From Fibrobacter sp. UWB10 (GTDB taxonomy: Bacteria > Fibrobacterota > Fibrobacteria > Fibrobacterales > Fibrobacteraceae): 64,000 bases of DNA. The translations under genes and the position numbers were made by a program. The stretch lies in contig NZ_FXUE01000002.1 in assembly GCF_900182935.1 (NCBI RefSeq), positions 248,001 to 312,000 of the forward strand. Reading direction: 5' to 3'. Under the pieces are notes generated by a model. It did no database searches. It saw only the letters and a list, made by a program, of their open reading frames with translations, and was not told the DNA's origin. Below, one piece after another: positions 52,811 to 59,558 of this stretch; position 1 is the first letter of the stretch, and the number at the start of each line of letters is the position of its first letter.

Positions 52811-53560
52811 GTGAGCGAAGAAAGAAACATCCAATACTTCTCGTCGCAAGATGATGGAACGATGGTGAAAATCATCGTGTGCGCTGTAGTATTCCACTTG
52901 CTCGTTGCGGGAATTTGCATCGCTTTCCATTTTGTGAACTTTAAGCATGAACCGGAACCGATTCCGGTGTTTGAAATGGTGCAGGTTAACCAGCCGGTGC
53001 AGCCGCGTCCGAAACCGCCACGCCCGAAGCCGGTAGAACCTAAGCCAGAACAGCCCAAGCCGATTGAGCCTAAGCCCGAACCGAAGCCGAAGGTGGACCA
53101 GCAGTTGCCGCCTGAACCTAAGGTCGAAGAAAAACCGCCCGAACCGGAGCCGGTGGAAGAACCCCAGCCGGAACCAGAACCGGAGCCGGAACCGCAGGAT
53201 GATTTTGAAGTAGACGATCTGGATTTGCCGACGGCTGTCGAAGCCCCGAGCTTGAATCCGGTGGGATCCGTGGATATGGACCCGCTTATGCAAGTTTATC
53301 TGGAACGTTTAAAACAAATTATCATGAGTAATTTCAATCCGCCTTCGAACTTGAACGTGCGTCGCGATGTAAAGACCACGGTGCAGTTTACGGTGGACCG
53401 CTTTGGCGGTATTACAGCGATTACCCTCAAGCGTAGTTCTGGAAATAAGACTTGGGATCATTTGTCAGTTCGTGCAGTACAAATTTCTAAGGTTCCGGAG
53501 CTTCCGCCTAACTTTAGAGCCCCTTCGTTGGTTCTTCACTTTAATTTCACGCCAAATTAA
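52811..53560 (+). CDS. tolA: TolA/TonB-like energy transducer
   Basis: A 249-residue protein with one membrane helix near the N-terminus (about 20-40), a long proline-, glutamate- and lysine-rich spacer at about 55-125 (repeats such as EPKPEQPKPIEPKP) and a C-terminal TonB/TolA-type domain (QYTVDRFGGITAITLKRSSG-like region near 190). It would reach across the periplasm from the TolQ-TolR motor. The spacer is closer to TonB than to the Ala-rich helix of TolA, but its place between tolR and tolB argues for the TolA role. GTG start, directly after tolR. Confidence 0.82.
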   Translation: MSEERNIQYFSSQDDGTMVKIIVCAVVFHLLVAGICIAFHFVNFKHEPEPIPVFEMVQVNQPVQPRPKPPRPKPVEPKPEQPKPIEPKPEPKPKVDQQLPPEPKVEEKPPEPEPVEEPQPEPEPEPEPQDDFEVDDLDLPTAVEAPSLNPVGSVDMDPLMQVYLERLKQIIMSNFNPPSNLNVRRDVKTTVQFTVDRFGGITAITLKRSSGNKTWDHLSVRAVQISKVPELPPNFRAPSLVLHFNFTPN

Positions 53561-53594
53561 GGTGATAGTGGTCTGGGGTAGCGAAAAATTGTAT

Positions 53595-53600
53595 TATATT
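53595..53600 (+). promoter_or_regulatory. Possible internal -10 box before tolB
   Basis: TATATT 20 bases before the ATG at 53621, in the 60-bp gap after the TonB-like gene. It may give tolB-pal-cpoB extra transcription. Confidence 0.4.
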
Positions 53601-53620
53601 GAACAAACGAGTGGATTAGA

Positions 53621-54913
53621 ATGGAAAAAATGAGATTTCTTGCAAGCGTCGCTGCCTTTGCGCTGGCCATGCTGCCGGTGACATCGCATGCGACCATCGA
53701 TACGATTGCCGTAGATGTGGGTATTTCTGTCTTTAAGACGATGCCCATTGGCGTTGTTCCTTTTGCAGAAAAGAAGTCCATTGACTGGATCGAAGAAAAA
53801 CCGCATTTGATTGTGACCCGTGATGCAAATCTTTCGGGCCGTTTCGACGTTGTTTCCTCGGACAAATTCGACCTGCCTTTGTTCAGCAAGACTCATGCCA
53901 AGCATTACATTACGGGTAAGGTGACTCCTGTCGGTAAGTTGCTGAAGGTGGAATGTTTCTTGTATGCATCGCAGACCAAAGACGTGATGCTTGGTGAATC
54001 TTATACGGTGGAACAGAAGGATATGCGCCGTGCCTTGCACCAGTTTTTTGACCAGGTGATTTACCGCCTGTGGGGTGAACGCGGTGTGGCATCGACCAAG
54101 CTTGCCTATGTTTCCAAGATTGACGGCGTTAAGCAGGTGGTGGTTTCTGATTACGATGGATTCCATCGCAGCCAGATTACCCGCGACACGACCATTAGCA
54201 TGATGCCTGTTTGGATGAAGGGTAATGCTGGCCTTTACTATGTGAATTTCAAGACGCACCGTCCGAAGCTTTATTCCAAGACTTTTGGCGGCGTTGAAAG
54301 ATCGGTGTTCCCGCAGTTGGAACAGACCTATAGCCCGGCTGTAAACCCGAAGACGGGTGAACTTTTGTTCTCGAGCACGGTTGACGGCAAGACGGATTTG
54401 TACATCGGTGATCCTTCTACGGGTAGGGCTAAAAAGTTTGCTTACCTCAAGTCGAACCAAACTAGCCCGGCATGGAGCCCGTACGCATCGGAAGTGCTCT
54501 TTACGAGTGATCGTGGCGGTGGCCCGCAGATTTTTGCAATGGGTAAGGATGGTTCCGATTTGCGCCGCGTGACCTTTATGGGCCGCTATAACGAACGTGC
54601 CAGTTGGTCGCCCGAAGGTGACCGCATTGCCTATACTTCGATGGATGCTGGCCACATGAACATTTATACCTGCGCTCTCGATGGTTCTGACATTGTGCAG
54701 CTCACGAGCAACGCCGGCAACAACGAACACCCCACTTGGTCGCCTGATGGCAAGCTGATTGCTTTTGCTAGCAACCGTAGCGGTTCGTATCAGATCTACA
54801 TTATGAGAAAAGACGGCTCGAACGTGACCCGTATTACCAATTCCGGTGAAAACACTTCGCCCACGTGGTCTTTTTTCTACGACGATTTTAAACAACCAAC
54901 AAAAGGAAGGTAA
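53621..54913 (+). CDS. tolB: Tol-Pal system beta-propeller protein TolB
   Basis: Periplasmic protein of the Tol-Pal system that binds Pal. 430 residues with a signal peptide (about 1-20), an N-terminal alpha/beta domain (about 25-165) and a six-blade propeller built of PD40 repeats (PAWSPYASEVLFTSDRGG, ASWSPEGDRIAYTSMDAG, PTWSPDGKLIAFASNRSG). The final blade ends TSPTWSFFY. pal follows after 3 bases. Confidence 0.93.
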   Translation: MEKMRFLASVAAFALAMLPVTSHATIDTIAVDVGISVFKTMPIGVVPFAEKKSIDWIEEKPHLIVTRDANLSGRFDVVSSDKFDLPLFSKTHAKHYITGKVTPVGKLLKVECFLYASQTKDVMLGESYTVEQKDMRRALHQFFDQVIYRLWGERGVASTKLAYVSKIDGVKQVVVSDYDGFHRSQITRDTTISMMPVWMKGNAGLYYVNFKTHRPKLYSKTFGGVERSVFPQLEQTYSPAVNPKTGELLFSSTVDGKTDLYIGDPSTGRAKKFAYLKSNQTSPAWSPYASEVLFTSDRGGGPQIFAMGKDGSDLRRVTFMGRYNERASWSPEGDRIAYTSMDAGHMNIYTCALDGSDIVQLTSNAGNNEHPTWSPDGKLIAFASNRSGSYQIYIMRKDGSNVTRITNSGENTSPTWSFFYDDFKQPTKGR

Positions 54914-54916
54914 AAA

Positions 54917-55504
54917 ATGAAGAACTTCGTGAAACTCGCTGTCGTGGCATCTGCCGCAGCTCTCTGCCTTGTCGCTTGCGCCAAGCAGCAGCAACCCCAG
55001 ACTGAACCGGAAGCCGCTCCGGCTCCTGCCGCTGTCGCTCCGGCTGCTGAACCGAATGCAGATTCTCTGGCTGCTGAACAGGCTCGCCTCGAAGCTGAAC
55101 GCCTGGCTGCTGAACGTGCTCGCTTGGAAGCCGAACGCGCCCGCCTCGAAGCTTTGATCAACCAGATCATGAGCGAAGACGTTTACTTTGACTTTGACCG
55201 TTCTGAACTCACCGAAAAGGCTAAGGAACTCTTGGCTCAGGTGGGCGAACTCCTGATTAAGGAAGAACGCTTCACGATTACGATTGAAGGCCACACCGAT
55301 GCTCGCGGTACTGAAGACTACAACTTCACTCTCGGTGCAAAGCGTGCCATGAAGGTGAAGGAATTCCTCGTTGCTTACGGCATTGACGCCAAGCGCATGG
55401 AATCGGTCAGCTACGGTAAGGAAGCTCCGAAGGTTGAAGGTTCGACCGAAGAAGCTTACTCCCAGAACCGTCGCGCCAACTTCCGCGTGAACATCAAGGA
55501 ATAA
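54917..55504 (+). CDS. pal: Peptidoglycan-associated lipoprotein Pal
   Basis: Outer-membrane lipoprotein that grips peptidoglycan. 195 residues: lipoprotein signal ending ALCLVAC (Cys about residue 17), an Ala/Pro-rich stretch, a helical repeat of AERARLEAE type at about 50-78 (probable coiled coil), then an OmpA-type peptidoglycan-binding domain (YFDFDRSELTEKAKELL, EGHTDARGTEDYN with the binding Asp, and a late RRANFRV with the binding Arg). The coiled stretch makes it somewhat longer than usual. Confidence 0.95.
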   Translation: MKNFVKLAVVASAAALCLVACAKQQQPQTEPEAAPAPAAVAPAAEPNADSLAAEQARLEAERLAAERARLEAERARLEALINQIMSEDVYFDFDRSELTEKAKELLAQVGELLIKEERFTITIEGHTDARGTEDYNFTLGAKRAMKVKEFLVAYGIDAKRMESVSYGKEAPKVEGSTEEAYSQNRRANFRVNIKE

Positions 55505-55579
55505 GATTCTTTAAATTTCGTCCTCGTCTTGCTTGTTGCGGATGAGGAATTATGCGGGTAATTAAAAAGAACTTGTTAT

Positions 55580-56524
55580 ATGAAAAACAAAAAATTGAAC
55601 ATCGTATTTCCCTTGCTTATGGTAGCAGCCCTTACGGGTTGTAGCCAGATGACTGTGCTCCGTACTAAGGAAATAAAGGCTGTCGGCGCTGAAGTTCAGG
55701 CCAACCTTGATTCTGTAGTACAGAGCTTAAAGGCTCAAAACGATTCTCTGCGTGCAGAATTGGCTGCGGCTGACCTTGCTCAGAAGCGCATGCAGGCCGA
55801 AATCACTATGCTTTCGCGCCGTGTGGGCGATGAGTCTGAACGTAACGATTCCAGGCAAGAAGAAATCATCTACCGCTTGGATATGTTGCTCGGCAAGTCC
55901 GACAAGATCTTGGCGAAGAAGGTGGTCGTGAGCGGTGCGCCTACAGCACCGGTCTCCATGGATAGCCTGGAACGCGAAGCCGAAAAGTTGGTTGAAGCCG
56001 AAGCGATGTTCAATACGGCCCGCTCCGATTACCATCGCGGTGAATTCAAGCTGGCTTACAGCGGTTTCAAACAGGTTTATGAACAAATGAAAGAAGGCGA
56101 ACTCGCCGAGAATTCGCTCTACTGGATGGCGCTCTGCCTGATTGATGTGGCCCAGATTGACAAGGCGAAAAAGGTCTTTGCTCGCATGTCGGAAGCCTTC
56201 CCCGACGGTCAGAAGACCTGCCCCGCATTGTTCAAACTTTCGACCCTTTATGGCGAAGAATGCGACATCAACAAGCAAAAGCAGTACCTGCAGAAGATTC
56301 TTTCTACCAAGTCTTGCGAAAAGTCTGCCGAATTCGAACAGGCAGCCGAAATGTTGCAGGAAATCTTGGAAAAAGAAGACAAGAAATCTGCCGGTGAACC
56401 CGTGGAAAGATGCGTGCCTGTGGTTCGTGAACCGGTCAAGCCGACCTCCCGCAAGTCTACAACCAATAACGCTTCTGAACCGACTGCTAGCGCAACCGCT
56501 GAATCGACAGAAGCCGCGCTGTAA
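55580..56524 (+). CDS. cpoB: Tol-Pal accessory lipoprotein CpoB/YbgF-like
   Basis: A 314-residue protein with a signal peptide ending ALTGC (likely lipoprotein), a coiled-coil region (about 30-85, SVVQSLKAQNDSLRAELAA) and TPR-like helices at about 130-260 (FNTARSDYHRGEFKLAYSGFKQVYEQ). This order matches YbgF/CpoB, which tunes peptidoglycan synthesis with Tol-Pal, and its place after pal agrees. The tail (about 275-314) is low-complexity Ser/Thr/Ala. A terminator follows. Confidence 0.85.
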   Translation: MKNKKLNIVFPLLMVAALTGCSQMTVLRTKEIKAVGAEVQANLDSVVQSLKAQNDSLRAELAAADLAQKRMQAEITMLSRRVGDESERNDSRQEEIIYRLDMLLGKSDKILAKKVVVSGAPTAPVSMDSLEREAEKLVEAEAMFNTARSDYHRGEFKLAYSGFKQVYEQMKEGELAENSLYWMALCLIDVAQIDKAKKVFARMSEAFPDGQKTCPALFKLSTLYGEECDINKQKQYLQKILSTKSCEKSAEFEQAAEMLQEILEKEDKKSAGEPVERCVPVVREPVKPTSRKSTTNNASEPTASATAESTEAAL

Positions 56525-56546
56525 CAGTTCAAAATCTTTCAAAAAG

Positions 56547-56579
56547 AAAACTCCGACGATTGATTCGCCGGAGTTTTTT
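56547..56579 (+). terminator. Terminator of the tol-pal cluster
   Basis: AAAACTCCG and CGGAGTTTT form the stem with a loop of about 13 bases, followed by a T run. Confidence 0.8.
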
Positions 56580-56590
56580 GTATAATCGAA

Positions 56591-57273
56591 AACCACCTGC
56601 TAGGCAGGTGGTTCTAAAGAAGCTTTAGCGGTGCTGAAAAAAAATCCTTTGATTATAATTGAAATGCGGCCTGACAACTGCATAACAATAAAATCAAAGG
56701 ATTAAATTCAATGGAAAATATACAAACATTAGCTCATACGAGTTGGAATTGCAAATACCACATAGTTTTCGCTCCGAAATTCAGGAGGAAAGTCTTTTAC
56801 GGAGAGAAACGCCAAGAAATCGGGAAAATCCTCCGGACGCTGTGTGAATGGAAGAAAATCACGATAGTTGAGGCGGAGGTGTGTCCGGATCATGTCCACA
56901 TGTTGCTCGAAATACCACCCAAGTTCGCCGTGTCCAGCGTGGTTGGCTTCTTGAAAGGGAAAAGCAGTGTGCAGTTGTACGAACGGTTTCCCGAATTAAA
57001 GTTCAAATACAAGAACAGGGAGTTTTGGTGTCGAGGTTACTATGTTGACACGGCTGGAAAAAATGCAGTTAAGATAGCGAATTATATTCGACATCAACTG
57101 GATGAAGACCGGCTTGGGGAGCAATTGACCATGATGGGTAAACTGTAGCCCGCTTGCGGGCATGCCGGTAGGGACCCGTACGCCAGTGCCAGACCGTCAA
57201 CGCGTGTGACGCGTTGCTAGTATCCTAGGGCTATGCCCGTATATGAAGAACCGCCGGCTACGCCGGCGGGTCA
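56591..57273 (+). mobile_element. IS200-type insertion sequence (IS200/IS605 family)
   Basis: About 683 bp with a single transposase gene. The left hairpin AACCACCTGC-TAG-GCAGGTGGTT (56591-56613) and the right hairpin AACCGCCGGC-TAC-GCCGGCGGGT (57249-57271) share the same layout and loop, so they probably mark the ends. A 12-bp inverted repeat AATCCTTTGATT/AATCAAAGGATT (56643-56654, 56692-56703) precedes the gene and covers its ribosome-binding site. IS200 is known to limit its own transposase by such a structure. The exact end bases need comparison with other copies. Confidence 0.8.
56711..57148 (+). CDS. tnpA: IS200-type transposase TnpA (HUH, single-Tyr)
   Basis: A 145-residue Y1 transposase that moves the element as single-stranded DNA. 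It is close to IS200 TnpA along its length (LAHTSWNCKYHIVFAPKFRR at the start). The HUH pair is CPDHVHMLLEIP near residue 62, and the catalytic Tyr lies in the DTAGKNAVKIANYIRHQ segment. The frame is intact. AAAGGA at 56697-56701 is its ribosome-binding site and lies inside the upstream inverted repeat, so translation is probably weak. Confidence 0.93.
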   Translation: MENIQTLAHTSWNCKYHIVFAPKFRRKVFYGEKRQEIGKILRTLCEWKKITIVEAEVCPDHVHMLLEIPPKFAVSSVVGFLKGKSSVQLYERFPELKFKYKNREFWCRGYYVDTAGKNAVKIANYIRHQLDEDRLGEQLTMMGKL

Positions 57274-57324
57274 CTTTTTTTAGTCTCTCGTCTGTAGCCG
57301 CGTAGCGGCGTTCTCTCGTCTAGT

Positions 57325-58602
57325 CTACGGTTCGTCGGCGTCGATGACAACTCGGTTGACTTGGGCGCCGAGCTTAGCCATCTTGGCTTCGAAATCTTCG
57401 TAACCGCGGTCCAGGTGGTAAATGCGGCTGATCTTGGTTTCGCCTTCTGCGATTAACGCGGCGAGCACGAGGGCTGCGCTTGCACGCAGGTCGGAGCCCA
57501 TCACGTCGGCGCCTTCCAGCGGAAGCCCGCCCTTGATGGTGGCGGTGTTGCCGCTGAGCGTAATGTTTGCACCCAAGCGTTCCATTTCGGCCACATGCTT
57601 AAAGCGGTCATTGTAGACGGTATCTTGAATCACGCTGTTGCCCGGAACCGACAGAAGTGTCGCCATGAGGGGCGCCTGCATATCGGTGGGGTAGCCCGGG
57701 AACGGGAGTGTCTGAATCGTAATCGGCTTGAGTTCCACATTGCGGGCGTCGACTTCGGCCCAGTCGGGGCCGACGGACACTTTACAGTTCATGTCGCGGA
57801 AGGCATCGAGGGTCGATGCGATGTGTTCGGGAATAATCTTGGTGACCTTGACGCGGCCACGCGTAATGGCGGCTCCACAAAGGTAGGTGCCTGCTTCGAT
57901 ACGGTCGGGAATGGTGACGCCATTACCCGGGCGTAGAGCTTCTACGCCCTGCACCGTAAGGGTGCGCGTGCCGCGACCCTGAATCTTGGCGCCCATACCG
58001 ATGAGGTAATCGACGAGGTTATCGATTTCTGGTTCGAGGGCTGCATTTTGCAACACGCTTGTGCCCTTGGCAAGCGTTGCGGCCATCAGCACGTTCACCG
58101 TGGCGCCTACGCTCGAAATCGGGAAATGGAATGTACCGCCGGGGAGGCGTCCGTCGCAAGTGGCTTCTACGTAGCCGTGAGTCACGGTAATCTTCGCGCC
58201 CAGGGCTTCGAGGCCTTTCAGGTGCAAGTCCACAGGGCGCGGGCCCCAAGCGCAACCGCCCGGGAGAGACACGCGGCAGCGGCCAAAGCGTGCTACCAGA
58301 GGACCGAGCACATAGAAGCTTGCGCGCATGGTCTTTACGAGTTCGTAAGGGGCTTCCAGATGGTCGGCACCACGGGTGTCGATTCTTAAGGTGTGGGCTT
58401 CGCCACCGATGTGGCAACCGATTACGCGCAGCACATCGGACATGGTCTTCATGTCTTTGAGGTGCGGGACGTTCGTGATTTCGGAGACGCCGTCGGCCAA
58501 GAGGGCTGCTGCCATTACGGCAAGGACTGCGTTCTTGGCGCCGGAAATTTCAACTTCGCCGTCGAGCGGCTTTTTAACCTGAGGTACAATAAACTGGTAC
58601 AT
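57325..58602 (-). CDS. murA: UDP-N-acetylglucosamine 1-carboxyvinyltransferase
   Basis: First committed step of peptidoglycan synthesis: adds enolpyruvate to UDP-GlcNAc. 425 residues, normal. The active-site loop LPGGCAWGPRPVDLHLKGL keeps the catalytic Cys that fosfomycin attacks, with a Trp where Ile is usual. Other family blocks: SGAKNAVLAVMAAALLADG at the N-terminus and a YPTDMQAPLMATL segment near residue 300. A TAATTT box lies 5 bases before the ATG, so the transcript is probably leaderless. Confidence 0.95.
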   Translation of the reverse strand: MYQFIVPQVKKPLDGEVEISGAKNAVLAVMAAALLADGVSEITNVPHLKDMKTMSDVLRVIGCHIGGEAHTLRIDTRGADHLEAPYELVKTMRASFYVLGPLVARFGRCRVSLPGGCAWGPRPVDLHLKGLEALGAKITVTHGYVEATCDGRLPGGTFHFPISSVGATVNVLMAATLAKGTSVLQNAALEPEIDNLVDYLIGMGAKIQGRGTRTLTVQGVEALRPGNGVTIPDRIEAGTYLCGAAITRGRVKVTKIIPEHIASTLDAFRDMNCKVSVGPDWAEVDARNVELKPITIQTLPFPGYPTDMQAPLMATLLSVPGNSVIQDTVYNDRFKHVAEMERLGANITLSGNTATIKGGLPLEGADVMGSDLRASAALVLAALIAEGETKISRIYHLDRGYEDFEAKMAKLGAQVNRVVIDADEP

Positions 58603-58607
58603 AGTAA

Positions 58608-58613
58608 AATTAG
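58608..58613 (-). promoter_or_regulatory. Probable -10 box of murA, leaderless
   Basis: TAATTT on the minus strand with only TACTA-type spacing before the ATG at 58602. Confidence 0.45.
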
Positions 58614-58686
58614 ACTTAAATTTTTTGCATTTATAAGATAGTAAAAGTACCGGGTTTTAGGGGCGTGCCCCTAGGAGAGAGGGTAG

Positions 58687-58717
58687 AGAAAAACCCGGCT
58701 GTGTGCAGCCGGGGTTT
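58687..58717 (-). terminator. Terminator after the GYF/RDD gene
   Basis: On the minus strand CCCCGGCTG and CAGCCGGG pair around a 4-base loop, followed by TTTTT. It lies about 25 bases after the gene's stop. Confidence 0.75.
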
Positions 58718-58741
58718 GAACGAGGGAGAAACCTCTCCCTT

Positions 58742-59515
58742 TTAATTATTCTTTTTTCTTTCGTCTTTCGTCTCTCGTCTAATCATATCGTGCACAACTC
58801 TTGTGCGGGCGATGTGGTCGTGGAGGGCGCGGCGCTTGGGGTCGATAAAGACAATCAGGTAGCCAAGGCCGTAGAACATGAGCGTGCATTGCGTAATCAG
58901 GCTTGCGATAAAGCGGAGTGCGGCGCTCACCCAGCTCATGGGTTCACCGTGGGCGACTTCGACATGAATTTTCACGAGCATTTTGCCGGGGGTTGCTGAC
59001 TTGATGGCGGTAAATGCGATAAAGTAAACGGCCTGAATCACGCCCCAAATAATCAGGAACAGGTGCGTGCCGGGAACGTCAATCACCTTGTTCAAGGCCT
59101 CTTCGGAGGTGGGATTGCTAATGTAGGCGTTCATGGCGTCGGCAAGGGTGTTCAGGTCAATCGCCTGAACGGCGCTCATGATCATCAAAATCAAAACGCC
59201 TGTTGCAGACAAAATAACATTGTCGATAAAGTAGGCGATGGCACGGACAAAGAATCCGGCGTAATGCTTGCTTTTGTTGTGCTCGGCAATGATTGCTTCG
59301 AGTGCGGCCTTGATCTGTTCTTCTTCGGAAAGCGGAACTTCTTTGGCTTCTTCGGTATCTTTCCAAGCGACCCAGGCTTCCATGCCCGAATGCCACACTA
59401 AGGTTTCGTCTTTTATTGTGCCGTCTTTTACAAAGTCCCTGATTTCGTCGATATTAAAGGGACCCTTGCGTCGTTCACCGTCTGTTACGGTTTCATCTAT
59501 GTAGTACCAAATCAT
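58742..59515 (-). CDS. GYF_2- and RDD-domain membrane protein
   Basis: A 257-residue protein. Residues 1-60 form a GYF_2-type domain (WYYIDETVTDGERRKGPFN, then VWHSGMEAWVAW), which commonly binds peptides. Residues about 95-250 are an RDD membrane domain: FFVRAIAYFIDNVILS, KSATPGKMLVKIHV, and RRALHDHIARTRVV near the end, with about four helices between them. Function is not known for this pairing; RDD proteins are often transport-related. The start MIWYY at 59515 was chosen because the TAAATT box sits just upstream and the GYF fold begins there. Confidence 0.82.
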   Translation of the reverse strand: MIWYYIDETVTDGERRKGPFNIDEIRDFVKDGTIKDETLVWHSGMEAWVAWKDTEEAKEVPLSEEEQIKAALEAIIAEHNKSKHYAGFFVRAIAYFIDNVILSATGVLILMIMSAVQAIDLNTLADAMNAYISNPTSEEALNKVIDVPGTHLFLIIWGVIQAVYFIAFTAIKSATPGKMLVKIHVEVAHGEPMSWVSAALRFIASLITQCTLMFYGLGYLIVFIDPKRRALHDHIARTRVVHDMIRRETKDERKKNN

Positions 59516-59524
59516 GATGAGCCA

Positions 59525-59531
59525 TAATTTA
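59525..59531. promoter_or_regulatory. Overlapping divergent -10 boxes for the RDD gene and rapA
   Basis: TAATTTA reads TAATTT on the plus strand (59525-59530) and TAAATT on the minus strand (59526-59531). The starts, 59515 minus and 59559 plus, are only 43 bases apart, so one box pair must serve both genes and they probably compete for RNA polymerase. Confidence 0.5.
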
Positions 59532-59558
59532 GAAAAAAAGCTACATTTTGGAGGTATG

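Noticed and set aside
53594-55294. 566-codon open frame antisense to tolB and pal
   Set aside because: Covers two well-supported genes on the other strand.
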